Source: Colletotrichum lupini (taxonomy: Eukaryota; Ascomycota; Sordariomycetes; Glomerellales; Glomerellaceae). From it: a stretch of 64,000 nucleotides of DNA. Where the stretch lies: the NCBI RefSeq assembly GCF_023278565.1, contig NC_064679.1, forward strand, positions 5,022,001-5,086,000, in the 5' to 3' direction. The notes under the pieces are model-generated. The model made no database searches. It was not told the DNA's origin and saw only the letters and a program-made list of their open reading frames with translations. Positions 46,947 through 59,800 of this stretch are shown piece by piece (position 1 is the first letter of the stretch; each line of letters opens with the position of its first letter). Both the position numbers and the translations under genes were made by a program.

Positions 46947-47705
46947 ATGTCCGCAACATTGCAACCCCAGCGCGCCACCAACACTTCCTGTCGCGAACAC
47001 CACATAATCGACTGGGATATCGAGCTCCGTGACATAAGTCTTCATGATAGCTGTGTTGTGGGAAGATTGTGCGCCCTGGCTGAGGAGCGATCCTGTCCGA
47101 AGGCAAGCTTGTTCGCAGCCTATGAAAGAAGCGGGCTGTGGGATGCTTGCGACCCCAAACACCGAGCTTGTCACATAGACGAGCCCTGCTTAGTCACTGG
47201 CGAGAAATCCTGCGCCAGGATCCTCTACGTGGCTAAATATGAGCACGCCAATGGCACCTGCTTCTCTCGCGGGTCAGATCATGTGTTCTGTCCAACAACA
47301 GCAACATCCGATCTTGACCGGCAGTACTTATTCCCGAAATGTTCGGCATGCCTCATTCTGACTGAAGCCCGGAGTCTTGTTCTCATACACCGACGGATGC
47401 TTGACGAGTGTGTGGAAGATGAAGGGCTGTCAAGCACGGACATTGATTGCATCCGCACAAGTCTCTCTGGGTACATACGAGCTTACAATGTCAGGAGGAA
47501 ACTGCACCTGGAGGAACTTGAAGAAGGAAGCCAAATGAAGCATGACTTGGAAATGGATTATGCTTGTGGTAATGGGGAGATTTTGTCACGAGTTATGGCA
47601 CGCAGCAATGGGCATACGGAGTGTGGTAAAAGTGGCTTAACTATCAAAGTGGAAATAGACAAAAGGAAAAGGTCTATATACACAATATCTAAGATAGATA
47701 CGTGA
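46947..47705 (+). CDS. Cysteine-rich protein of unknown function, 3' end interrupted by a retrotransposon
   Basis: Open frame of 252 codons beginning MSATLQPQRATNTS. Host-derived residues 1-212 contain 15 cysteines, spaced through segments such as RSCPKASLFAAYE, DACDPKHRAC and FPKCSACLILTEARS. There is no signal peptide or known domain, so function is unknown. From base 47584 the frame runs into the left LTR of the copia element and ends at TGA 47703-47705, so the last 40 residues are LTR-derived. Joining 47583 to 55204 (one TSD copy removed) keeps the frame and reaches TAG 55242-55244, predicting an original 225-aa protein whose last 13 residues are now 7.6 kb away. The good frame on both sides supports a real gene; expression of the present chimeric form is not known. 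Confidence 0.65.
   Translation: MSATLQPQRATNTSCREHHIIDWDIELRDISLHDSCVVGRLCALAEERSCPKASLFAAYERSGLWDACDPKHRACHIDEPCLVTGEKSCARILYVAKYEHANGTCFSRGSDHVFCPTTATSDLDRQYLFPKCSACLILTEARSLVLIHRRMLDECVEDEGLSSTDIDCIRTSLSGYIRAYNVRRKLHLEELEEGSQMKHDLEMDYACGNGEILSRVMARSNGHTECGKSGLTIKVEIDKRKRSIYTISKIDT
47579..47583. repeat. Target-site duplication of copia element 1 (left)
   Basis: GATTT directly before the LTR, identical to 55199-55203. Confidence 0.92.
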
Positions 47706-47760
47706 TTTAGCACGTAACGGGTACTTTATAAAGTACGATTACTATCCCTATTACGTAACA
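47584..47760 (-). repeat. LTR of copia element 1 (3' LTR in element sense)
   Basis: 177 bp, starting TGTCACG and ending CGTAACA. The outer part (up to about 47695) keeps CA and TG; the inner part carries RIP-type changes relative to the other LTR. Confidence 0.93.
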
Positions 47761-50545
47761 TACCCCCTAATTACTACCGCTAGGGAGCTATTATGCCCAA
47801 GATAAAATCTTTAAATACCCTTATAAAGGCCTAATTTAGTTAAATATAAATAAAGGAAAAATAAGCGCAAGGGATACGCGTTTTTTAAACTACGTTTGTT
47901 ATAAATATATCCCTTTATTTAAAATAAATAGAATCCTAACCTAGAATAGCGCGTATTTTATTACTTCTAGTATATAAATTACTAAGGGCGAGGCTACCTA
48001 GCTGCTTTACGTATATTTAAATTCTTATAGCGTTACTTAGTTATTATTTTTTTTTTTTTAACCTCTCGTAGTTACTATAAGTGCCCCCGTCTACTGCGCG
48101 CGCGCACCTATTTTATTAAATCGTTTACTAATTTTATTTTAAATATAAATATTTAATATATCCGGAAGTAATAATAAGTTTTGCGCAATTTTTATAATAC
48201 TTTTTATATATATATTATGCGGTTTATTAAAAGTTTAGATAGGTAATAATATTAATAAGCCCCTCTGGGTCGTTACCCCTCCCCCGCGACCTCTTACTCG
48301 CTTATTAAGGCCCGGTTACTAAGCTCTCCCTCCCTAGCTAAGAGGATATCGAGGTTATTAATTAAGATACCGAGGACTTTATTAAGTTCGAGGCTCTCTT
48401 TAGCGGCCGTAATAAGGGTAATAATAAGGTAAATAGTAGTAGTAAGAGCTCTAACGGGCTTTTACTTATCCCCCCCTCGGAGTCTAAGAGTAAGGATAAG
48501 ATTAGTTCGGATAATAAGCTCTCTAAAAAGGGTATATTATATACTTATTATTTTAAGAGTTTATATTTAATATTATTCTAAGATCTAAAAAACGTAAGGT
48601 TAGCTCTTTTTAAAAGGGTAATAAGAAGTAAAAGAGAACGCTAAGAGGCTAAGGTACCCCCCGCGGTAAGTATAGTTCTCTTTACTATTCTAGGCCTATT
48701 TAATATATACTTAGTCCTTAAAAAGCTTAAGGGAGAGGCTCCCGAGGAACGGGAGATTTAGTACTTACCCTATTTTAAAGTAGCCCTTTAATATACCGAC
48801 TTTAAGGATAGTAATTATTATTTTATAAGAAGTAATAGCCGGTATGCGCGCTATTTTAATAGCCGTTTAGCTAAAGGGTATATCGATATACTAGTCGTCT
48901 TACGGCCGATAGCCTAGGCCCTTACCGAGGCTATTATAAATAGCGCTCCCTCTTTCGTAAGTATATTATCCTTTTTTATTATTAAGAAGCGCACTTTTAA
49001 CTATAGTTTTAGTAAGATATTACTAAGCTCCGTAGTATTATCCGCTAGATATATATTAATTAGAAGATATACGAGAACTATATTAGCTTTTATATAGAGG
49101 ACTTCTTTAATACGCGCCCCCGGTCCTCTCTCGTACCTATCGTAGTTATTTATAATTAACTTCTTATTACGCCGCCCGCTTTTATACCCTAAGTCGTTAA
49201 CTTAATAATTATTTTAGCTCCTGCGCCCCCTGCTACTCTCGTTACTCCTAGCTTTATAAACTTCGAGGTACGTAAGACGCGTTTTTTAATACGCATACTA
49301 ACCCTCTTTTTTAATAACGCTATACTCTTAGCGATCGCGTACTTCGTAAACTAAGAGTTTAAATAGTAAGTATAAGCCCGGGTCTTATTTCTATATACGT
49401 ATACCCTACGGAGTAAGGTTATTTTAGGAGTTTAGGCCTTCGGGTTATAAGAGGTTTTTATTTTATTTATTTTAGGCCTCCGGGCCGCACTCTAAGTTCT
49501 ATCTATCGTCTATTTTTAGGTATTAAGTTTTTCTAAGCGTAGCCTAAATTAATTATTTTTAACTATTTTAGCTATTTATAATAGCTTTTTACGCATCGTA
49601 GAGGTTAAGAAGTATACGGAAATATTCGAACTTAGCTCGTAAAAGGTTTTTAATAAGTCTATTTATTAGTATATTTTTTGTTAATATATAAGTAACCTCG
49701 AAGCTACCTCTAGCATGCTCTTATCTTAGCTATATATTTTATATATCGATATAGTAAAGTTAAGTAGCTATTCTTTCTCCTTCCCTTACGACGAGTCGAA
49801 TCGTTTACTAATTATCGTAGTTAACTAACTATACTTCTCTTAGGTTAAGGGTAATATCCTTAAAAAGGCGCTTTAGAGCTATGGTCTCTTTTATAGTTTC
49901 CTTAAGGTAAAGAAGCTTAGCTTCGGTAGTTAACGTCGTAACCGTTACCTAGCGTACTAACTTTTATTAAATTAGGCCGCTAAAAAGGAATATTATATAT
50001 CCCTAAGATAATCGTCGTATTACTTCGTTATTTACGAAGCTAGTATCTCTAGCTAAAAGTAATAATTGCGTACTTAGTATATTACTATAATAGAGCGTAA
50101 GATATCTCGTTATATAGAGATATCGGATATAGTAGTTAATTACTTTAATATAGGTTGCGCTTAGGTTAGTTAGGAACCGTAATAATTACGAGTAAGTAAA
50201 GGCGACGTCTAGTCTAATTATAATAGCTATATAAAGTATACTCCCGACCTTCTCTTAGTAGCTCTTTATTTCCTCCTTTATTACTTACCCCTTGTTTAGT
50301 TTAAACTCTTCTTAAGGAAGAGGGGTAGCTAGATATAGTAAATTTATAAGGTCGAAGCGCTTAGTAACTCGCTCGATATATACGTTATAGATAAGGTAAA
50401 TCTTGCGAGTAGTACGGTCTTATAAAATCCGTACTCCGAAGAAGTAATTAATCGGTCCATTCTCCTTAAGGTTAATATATTCTTTTATACTATCGACGAT
50501 CCCCTAAGCTACCTTTCGGTCGTTTTAATAGTATAAAATAATAAA

Positions 50546-50557
50546 GTTATTAACGTA
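50546..50557 (-). pseudogene. RIP-mutated reverse-transcriptase active site (copia element 1)
   Basis: Codons read Tyr-Val-Asn-Asn within a VILVFY..FIILYY context; copia reverse transcriptases have YVDD here. GAC-to-AAC type changes are RIP transitions. This fixes the coding strand and family. Confidence 0.8.
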
Positions 50558-53500
50558 GAACACTAGTATTACCTTCTTATTTACGGTTTAGTAGATATAG
50601 ATCTTCTCGTAGTTATATATTATGTTTATATTACGAAGTATAGAAGTAAAAGTTTAGAACTAGAGAATTAGTAAGTCTTAGAGGTTATATAGAGCGCGTT
50701 AGAGTTTACTTACTTTATTAGTAACCTTATATCCCTCTAGGAGTTTAATAATTACTAGCTTCTCGCTCTTAAGAAGCGCGTTAAGGAATACGTTAATAAT
50801 ATTATACTAGTCTGTTTTAAGGTCGAATTAGGTAGTTATTACTATTATAAGCCTAAAGGCCTTTATGGCGAGCGTCGAAGCGTACGTATTTTATAAAAGG
50901 TTAAGTAGTTATATATCCCCCTTTATATATATACGTGCTTTTACCTCGCTAACCTTGTTATTAACGTCGTACTTATAAGTATATACCTACTTTAATAAAA
51001 ATAGGATCCCTTATTTAGGATTACGGTCGACCTCTTTTTATGTGCTAATATCCCTTAGCTTTTTTATTTTTATGTCTATAGTATCCCTAAGTAACTTCTA
51101 TAGTTACGGTAGGAGATATTTAATATTACTAAACTTCTTTAGTAGGCTTTAGAAGTTAACTTTAGTAAGTCGTAGTTTTTAAACTCCTCCGGAGCGCTCT
51201 AGGTAGGTCCTATAAACTACTCCTTTTATTACTTAATAAAGTATTATATATCCTATACTACTTTCTTTTATAGCTTTTTACTAATTAAGTATAAAGGTAG
51301 AGAAAAAGTAGTCCTAGAGACGGTTATAGTAATTACCGTCTCTTATATTCGAATATAAGAGCATTACGAAAATACTATTATTAAAGCGTTATAGAGGTCT
51401 GCGGGCCCGGTTTAAATATTTAGGACCTAACGGAGCTTTATTTAGTACTTAATAAGGCGGTTTTTATAAGCTCTGTTCTTATATAATAATAAAGGTTTAT
51501 TATAAGGGTTCCTTACTAACGTCGACTTTAGTATTAGGAATTACTTCTTTACGATCGGTACTTCGTTTACCGCGTGCTTTAGCGTTTTACTAAGAGCTAT
51601 TAAGAATTAAAGACTTAAGAACCTTTATAGTATATATAAGCGCTTATAGAGAGGACTATAGACTGCGCAGAGCTATTTATAACCCGGTTATTATATCCCC
51701 TTTTTTACCCCTACTCCCGAGCTCGCGCAAGGGGGTTATCTTAGGGGTTAATAATAATAATAAGACTATATTAGCCTCTTTAGCCTCGTTAACCGCACCC
51801 TAGAGTACGTTTATCGGTTACTTAGTATCCTAAATAATTAAAAATCTAATAATAATACTATCCTTAACTATAGAGTTATCTTAAGTACTAATATTTCCGA
51901 AGTCTAGATTTACTTCTCCGAGTGCTCGAACTAGTTTATTGTTAGTATTAAAAAGTTCTTATATTTCTTAAATTACTAAATTTGCTTACTTACTTACGAT
52001 AGCTTGCTCCTCGTATACGGGATTATAAAAGACTTCTTTATTAAACTTAATATTCCTCGTAATAAATACTTACTTGAGCGCGGGTACCTAGACCTTATAT
52101 AGGTTATGCATTTTTAGTATATATCTAACTAAGTATCCTATATACCCGCAGGGAAGTACTTTAAACTCCTTTTAACGTATACCCCTTTTACGATCCCTAT
52201 AAAGAGGGTATGCTTAGTAGCTATATATATAGAGGCTACCGAGATACGGGGTAACTAGTTTAGAATCCCGTACTTAGTAACCCGTCTATTATTAGCGTTA
52301 ATACCGCTTTTACTAGTTAATTTTTATTATAATAGGCGAATCTCTTTTATTAGCCTCCCGTGGGGTAATATTATAAATAAAGATTATTATTAGTACTATT
52401 TCGTCCTATAGATTTATAGGGAGGTTCGTAAAAAGGCGCATCTTACGAGCTTTAGTAATTACGAGTTAACTTACTCTTTTAGCATTACTTACGGGTTCTT
52501 TTATATATAAAAGTAGAAGTTCTATTCCGATTCTTAGCTCGCTATACTACGTCTTATATACGCGTCTAACGTTTATAATTAGGAGAGCGGTCTTATTATT
52601 ATTTCTAAAGAAGTAGATTAGAGTCCTTTTTTAACAACGAATTACTACCTCGAGGCTCTATAGTACGAAAAGTACTTCCTCCTCTATTTTAGTCCTTAAA
52701 GGGAACCCCCTGAGCTATCTACTATATTTATCAAAAGCTATAAATATATATTATTATTTATTAAAAAATAGTTCGAAATAGAAAATATCTTAGTATATAT
52801 AGTACTATAGCTATGAGGCTCTTCTCGAGGGTAGTCCTCTTAAGACTACTATCTTAGTATTAAATAATATATATACTTTATACTTAACTTATAATAGAGG
52901 TTTAATACGTATACCTCAAGTTTTATATAATAATTAACGAAGAGTATTAGGTCCGAGATAACCTATTCTAAGGTACTAGAGGAGCGCGCTATTAGACCTC
53001 TTATAGATACGTTAATATGAGCAACAGAATTTTTTATAACTAATTAGTAATATAATACTAGCTAGGCTCTATAGGATACGGTTGAGGTTTGCGGAAGAAG
53101 GATAAGATTAGAGGAGCTTATATTCGAGGAAGACTAGATTATTTTTTTAGATAAGCTACTTTTTAATAATGCTCTTATAAAGCGTTCCTTATCGCAAAGT
53201 ATAATCTAAACCGTAGTACTAGAGTGCGCTTTTATTTAGTAAAGTCTCTAAGACTATGTTAATATAGAATCCCTCGATATAAGCGACGTTCTAGAGCTTT
53301 AGATCGTAGGTTCCTTTTCCCTTAGGTCCGTCTAAAACGCCTTTTATAATACGAGTGCTGCGTATAGTAATAGGTAGTATAGTAGTTCTTAATTTAATAT
53401 AGTCTTTATTACCTAATTATACGTAACTCTCGGGTTTAAGTAGGCTCTTATTATTAATTAAATATATTATTCTATAGCTATTTATTACTATGCTCTAAGA

Positions 53501-55021
53501 AAGGGGGTGAGCGCTACTTATAGGGGTGCTAAAGATTGCGCTTACCTCTAAGTCCTAACTTTTTATAAGTATAATAACTACGTAGCCCTCGTTTTAGTTT
53601 ATTAATAAGCTCGCTATAGGTTAGTTAGAGGATCTTTTTAGAAACTTAGATTTCTTAGGGGTTCTATCGTTCTTTAGCTAACTAGCTTTTTTAAGCTTAT
53701 TATAGAGTAATTTCTATTTACTTAATTTAATAGTAGCGAGGACTTCCTCTATATAGCTCCTTAGTATTCGTATTAATAACTTATTAGCGTTTTAGCTTAT
53801 AAGTGCCTATTTTAATTTTTAGTACGCCGTAGGGCGCTATGGGTATATACGATTATAAGGGTATATAACGTTACCCTTATTATTTATATCGTTAACTAAG
53901 TTAGAGCGTTTAGTAAAAGTAGAGTAAGCCCCTCCTTAATTTAAAGGTTGTTTAGTATATACGTCCTAGGTTACTAAGCTAAATATATACGTAATCTCCT
54001 CGAGGGTCCTCGTATACGTTCCGAAGGCTATCAATTTATTAAAGGTTTTATATATGCGTTAGCCCTATATAGGGTTAAGTCTGGACTTAACCGTAATTAA
54101 GAAGTTGAGTATAGCGATCTCTTTATTAATTTTTAGAATATCGTACGTTTTAGCTCGGAGGTAAGTAAACTACTACTCTTTATATTAGCGTTAGGGGTTA
54201 ATTCCGGTCCTCGCTTTATTAAGGGCTTATTAGTATTCCTCTCGGACCGCATTCCTTATTACTAGTTCGGGGGGCGCAAATTCCTATTTTAAATATTTAA
54301 CGATTTGCTATATACTAAACTTAGCGCCGTTCTTAATAGCTTTTTAGAATACGTATTCGTATAGTATAGTATTAACTAATTTTATTAATTACTAAGCGAG
54401 GACTTTAATATACGTATTAATAATATTACGTTTATAAGCTATAAGTTACTCGTATTTAGCGTCGAGCTCTTATTATTTTTAAATACTCTCGAGCATATAG
54501 ATCCTCTTTACGGGTGCGGTATAGGGATAGATTTATTTACGTAAAGTAGGTAGTATAACTAGCTTCGTAAAAAGAAACCCGGCTTAGTTCTATAGGTTAC
54601 TCGTGCTTAAAAAAGTTAAAAGGTTTATATTAGGAGTTATATTTAGAAGCTACTAGCGGAGGATTTTTTAGTTTTTTTAGTCGTTCTCGAACGCCTTATA
54701 ACGGGCCTAGTAGGCTCGTAGTTCTTTTTTATTACGGGTCGCGACTAATTATCCGAATTCTAAGGGCGAAGTGAGCGCTATAAAGGGGTCGAGGAATATA
54801 TTAGAATTTAGAACGTCTAGGTCGACGTATTTCTAGACCCCGACGCTCTTATTTATAGCACGAAGTATATTAAACTATTTAATCTAACTATTACGGCTAG
54901 TTAGTTTAGCTTAGGCTAAAGTGGGTATAAGTAAGTCGGTTATTTTAAAGAGATCGTAGGAATCGTATTAATAAGTGCGTTATCGTAGTATAGGGTCTTA
55001 ACTAAGAGCTAGGCTTATAAC

Positions 55022-55198
55022 TATTACGAGTTATAGTACGTAGTAATAGGTATACGGAGTATAATAAAAGTAGCTTAACTATTAAAATAGAAATAGATAA
55101 AAGGAAAAGGTCTATATATACGATATCTAAGATAGACACGTGATTTAGCACGTGACGGGCACTTTGTGAGGTGCGATTACTATCCCTGTTACGTGATA
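55022..55198 (-). repeat. LTR of copia element 1 (5' LTR in element sense)
   Basis: 177 bp. The inner part (to about 55118) is RIPed, and the outer part keeps sequences such as ACGTGACGGGC and TTTGTGAGGTGC that are mutated in the left copy. Confidence 0.93.
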
Positions 55199-55203
55199 GA
55201 TTT
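55199..55203. repeat. Target-site duplication of copia element 1 (right)
   Basis: GATTT, identical to 47579-47583. Confidence 0.92.
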
Positions 55204-55244
55204 CGAGTATCCAGAGCTACGCTGCAGGACGAAAAGGGTGGTAG
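55204..55244 (+). pseudogene. Detached 3' end of the cysteine-rich gene
   Basis: Forty-one bases that continue the frame of the gene at 46947 once element 1 and one TSD are removed: 12 and two-thirds codons, then TAG 55242-55244. Normal base composition, unlike the RIPed element next to it. Confidence 0.75.
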
Positions 55245-55550
55245 AAGTCAGTTGTCAAAAGAGCTATAAAAGCTGTCATTCGCATTCTGTCTTGAATCTA
55301 GATTAATGCTAACTCACCACTGTTAGAGATTTTAATTGGCTTACTTAGTCTTTCCTGCATGTAATTATGAGAATCTTGGCATCACAACAGTTGTCTCTCA
55401 GGGCATATCATGCCAAAACACCTAAGCAGCTACGTCTACCACAGAACATAGTTATCTCACGTATACTGTATCCTAAGGGGATTCGCACATAATAGGTTCT
55501 AGATCTAGAGTTTGATGAACTAGCTGAAAGCACTAGTGGCTATGAAAACT
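55245..55550. other. Ancestral intergenic spacer between two convergent genes
   Basis: Un-RIPed host DNA between the detached 3' ends of the cysteine-rich gene (plus) and the MFS gene (minus). It probably held both polyadenylation regions. No gene seen. Confidence 0.65.
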
Positions 55551-55605
55551 TCAAGAACGATTGACCATTTCGATTTGAGCGACATCAATATCATCTTTCA
55601 AAGTG
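55551..55605 (-). pseudogene. Detached 3' end of the MFS transporter gene
   Basis: On the minus strand, 55600 down to 55551 continues the frame of exon 63007-63091 once element 2 and one TSD are removed. It adds 15 residues (KDDIDVAQIEMVNRS) and stop TGA at 55553-55551. 55601-55605 is the TSD copy. Confidence 0.8.
55601..55605. repeat. Target-site duplication of copia element 2 (left)
   Basis: AAGTG, identical to 63007-63011. Confidence 0.92.
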
Positions 55606-55811
55606 TGTTAGTATCCCTATTACAGGGTATTTAGTTCGAACCGTAAGTTAACGAAGAGATTAATTGAACTATATAAATATCTACGTAGTAGTTATAAAAA
55701 AGAGGTTCTAACTATAGGTTAGGCTAGCTACGATAATCGGAAATAGGGCCCCTAATTAGCCCCTGCGTAGTCGGCTATATACTGCGGTTAAATTAGACTT
55801 CTAATCCGATA
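55606..55811 (-). repeat. LTR of copia element 2 (3' LTR in element sense)
   Basis: 206 bp. The outer end keeps words such as ATTACAGGG and CGAACCG; the inner end is RIPed (CCGATA for CCGACA). Confidence 0.93.
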
Positions 55812-56862
55812 CTAACTTTCTTTTTTTTTTATTAATTTAACCGCTACGGTTAGAGGTATAATTCGACCTCGGGCCCGTTTACTAAGTCGTCTCTTTTTCC
55901 CCCTTTTCTCTACTCTTTTTATATAACCTATCCCTCTATTCGTATAATAACTTTTTTATTACTTATAAATTACTTTAATCCCTTATTTAGTACTACTTTT
56001 ATAAAAGTATTTATAAGGTTATTTTTATTATTAATCTAATAAATCTTAAGTATCTCGCGCCTTTTATACGATTACTTAAGGGCTATAATATTAATTATAA
56101 GCCTCTTTTTTTTTTTTTTTTTAATTTAATAAGGTATTTATATAATAAGTAGGAATTAGTATAAATAACTATTAAAATAGGTAAAAGGCTAAGTCGATCG
56201 GTAATCTTCTTTAGCGTTATTAAAATTGCATAGGAGAGGTTAATACTATTAACTATGCTATAGACCTCTAATACTAGTATACTTCTCGTTACTTACTTAC
56301 TTTTAGTTAACGAGTAGTAGATTATATTACTATATATAGTAAATTTACTCTTACTTATACTCTCGTTAGCTAGGATAATAATATACTCTAATTACGAAGT
56401 AAGGTTATTATTATTCGTAAATAACCTATTAATAAAGACGTAGAGCTTATTAGTTATAAGGTTAATTAGGTAGTAAACGAGGCCTCGATCGAGATTCGTT
56501 TACTACTACTTAAGCCGCTTATTAAGTACCTCGATATCTCGTTTAGTTAGATCTATAGCCTACGCTACCCTAGCGTAATTAAAAGTTACCTCGGGCTAAT
56601 AAATACTCGTAATATATACCCCTTATACGAGCTTAGTCTTATATTACTTCTTAACGTTAGTTACGTTCGGGTCGACGAGGTTAATCTTCTTACCCTACCC
56701 CTTTTATTAAAAAACGACGGTTTCTTTTTTAATTATAAAAATCCCGCTATTAAATACTAAGGGGGTATTTATTATAAAGACCTTTTTTAGCTTCGTTACG
56801 AAGCCCGCCTTCTAGAGCTCCTTATCCTCTTTTTTTATAAAGTTAATATTAAATAGGCTTAA

Positions 56863-56877
56863 TATATCGTTAGTTTA
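56863..56877 (-). pseudogene. RIP-mutated reverse-transcriptase active site (copia element 2)
   Basis: Minus-strand codons read stop-Thr-Asn-Asp-Ile in the context of a downstream KKEDKEL and KAGF segment. Fungal copia elements commonly have QTDD here; CAA-to-TAA and GAC-to-AAC are RIP changes. Confidence 0.7.
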
Positions 56878-59800
56878 TATTTTAACGATCCTAAATTAGT
56901 CACTTTCGTACTTAGAGACTAGTAAGTATAGGTCGTACGTAAAAGTAACTATTAATAGTTAATTAATATAAAAATCGTAGTAAGTGGCCTATTAATAGGT
57001 GCCCGATTCTACGAGCCTATATAATAGCTTAAGTACTTTAATAATCGTACCTTTTAGGTACTTTCTAACTATTTTTTTTAGTAAATAGGCTAGGATTTTC
57101 CTTATGAGCCCTGTAGCTAATTAGGTATAGGCCTAGGTAATATCACGGCCCTAAATCTCGTATCCTTTCTTTTATAATAATACTATTAATACTATTATTA
57201 ATCGTTAGCTATAGCGCTATATAGTAGGCGATTATATAAGTAGCGTTGCCTTTTTAATATTACTATACCCCTAAATTACGTATCTAGACTTTTTATACGG
57301 CTAGGGTATTCCTTTCCCTTTAATCTCACGAACTATTCGTAATTTAAATATACGGAGGTTTATATACTTCTCTAGGTCGTAGAGGATAAACTAATAAACC
57401 CCTCGATTATAAAAAGTGTTTATTTTAATAAGATCTAATCCCTTATACGGCTTTTTGATAGTCATAATTACGCCTTTTTTACGTAGTTTAACTACTAGCT
57501 CGAAATCGGCTTTCTTTTTTACTATATAAAAAGTATTAATTACCTCGTTACTAATAATAAATTGCCGCGTTAGGGCTTACCGTCGTGGTTTTCTAAGACG
57601 TCTTATTAATAGTATTAGTACTTTTTTAGTAATTTCCTTTTCTTTATCGTTTATTAGTACTACTATAACAATTTTGTTAAGGATAATTTCTTATACCTCT
57701 ACCGCGGGTTATATAGTTTCCCCTAGCTCTTTTTTTTTTTTATAAGTTAGAAATTACCTCGTTAGGATTTATATAGTACGGTTTAATTACTATAATTAAT
57801 ACTTTAAGTAGCTAGTTACGATCTCTCGTAACTATATAAGAGCGCTCGTTAATAATAATTAACTTATATAGCCTAGCCTACTTTTAAGTAATTTCGTACT
57901 ATACTCGTATATCCGAATTTAGTAGTATATCTAAATTACCCCCTATATCGGGCCTATTGTGCATAGTAATTACTTTATTAACTTACTTTCTTATACTTAC
58001 TTTGCGCAATATTTATATTACTTTTTTAACTACTCGGGCTCGTTAGCTTATGTTTAGTAATAGTAGTAAGGCTAAGGTCGTTCTTAAATATACTTTAAAT
58101 ACTAATAGCGTTAGTATAAGTCCGTTAGGTCTTATAATATCGTTATAGTATTTAAGTACTATCTAGAGGTATTCATCGTTAGTAAAATCCGGATTTTCCT
58201 TTTTAATAATTCTAAACGCCCTTTTTAACTACTAGTGTGCCCTTTTTACTTTTTTAATATTATAGTATACTTTAATAGGTATAACTTTTAGCTATATACC
58301 GTAAGCCGTCGTATTATCCTTAAATTCTGCCGATTTAAAGCTAGTACTAGCGTCGGTTCTAATACCATTTAGTAGTCCTTAGTATATATTAATCTAGCTT
58401 TTTTATAGGGCTACTTATACTATCTTTACTTATAAATCCTAGAGGAATTGCCCTACCTAAAAGGATATAACTACGTTAATTATATATAGTACTAGCCGAC
58501 TATTTAAATAGAAGATATTAACGACGATTTCCTAGTTAAAGTTAAGCTTATTACGCAATTTAAACTTAAATTTACGTAGGCTCTGCGTATTTATTTAGTA
58601 TTAGTAGTATACTTTCGTTAACTATTCTAGCGCCCCTATTTTAATATTATTATTACCTAATTACTTTAGGAGGTTATATAGCCTCGTAACTAACGGGTGC
58701 TCGAATCTTTAGTATAGTCGTTTAAGCTTATTTTCCGTTAAGTAATTAATCGACTTTATATTATTAGTGAGTTTTATAAATATATACCCCTATCGTCGTT
58801 CGACTATTTCGAAGTGCTTATTACTAGAGATTTTATTCTTTATATTATCGAATATAATACTTAGTCGATCTATATCTTTTAGATATAAGAGAAATAGGGT
58901 ATTAATAAGTAAAATATAAAAAGTTATCGTTCCGAAGTACGTCTCTACTTTTACTATACTTAGGGCGATGATTTCCTTACTTAGGCCGAAGCTAATCTTT
59001 GTAATACCCGCTATTAATATATTAAGCGTTACTAGTACGATCTTTTATAGCGCTTAGAATTACCCTTTTCCTCTTATTAACTATTATAATACCCTAGTAT
59101 TTAGGATAATCTTATAGAAATTATTTAAGCTATACCTTTTACTCGCATAGAATACTTATATAAGCTTAGTATTCGAGGGGTCTAGGTAGTATAAAAAGGA
59201 CCCCTCTAGTTACCCCTAGATTTACTTAGTATTATATTCCTTTTTTTTAGATATTAAGAGAGATAGCGTCTTCTTTTTAAGCGTTAAGAGAATGGGCTTT
59301 GGCCTTATTAAATTCGCCTTTTTAACTATTTCCGTATTTATTATTTAAGGGATATTCCCTTACTATTTATAAAAGAAAGCCTACTTATTAAGAGCTTTTA
59401 TTACCCTCTATTTATTTAGCCTCGTATATCCTCTAGAAGCTAACGGGGTAAAAAAAAAGTAGTTAATATTATTAATTTCGTTATAATCTAATTCGTTAGT
59501 ATAGGGGGTAAGATCTTCTTTATCTTCCGAATCTCCTATAGAGGGCGGATACTTTAGGCCGCTACTTTAGCTATTATTATTAAGTTCTATACCCCTAGAT
59601 CTACCCTTATATATAATAAAGAATTAGTTAAACTAACGAGGGCTAGTTTTACTATCTACTACCCTCGACTTTCTATACTATTTATATAATTTAGCACGCT
59701 CTTCCTCAGAGTAGTTACTTAACTAATATCTATCCTTTTTATAAATATAGTATTATTTCTTTTATTACCCTACTTACGAGTTAAATCTTAGCTTATTTAA

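Larger units (their letters stand above)
47584..55198 (-). mobile_element. Ty1/copia LTR retrotransposon 1, degraded by RIP
   Basis: 7615-bp element bounded by 177-bp direct repeats (47584-47760 and 55022-55198) that begin with TG and end with CA or RIP variants of these, flanked by the 5-bp duplication GATTT. The interior is AT-rich and nearly free of CA/TG. Coding sense is minus. The reverse complement of 50530-50575 reads VILVFYVNNFIILYY, the copia reverse-transcriptase core with the two catalytic Asp codons changed to Asn (50546-50557), as expected from RIP. A purine-rich AATTAGGGGGTA on the minus strand abuts the left LTR, where the polypurine tract should be. Stops fill all frames, so it cannot move on its own. 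Confidence 0.93.
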
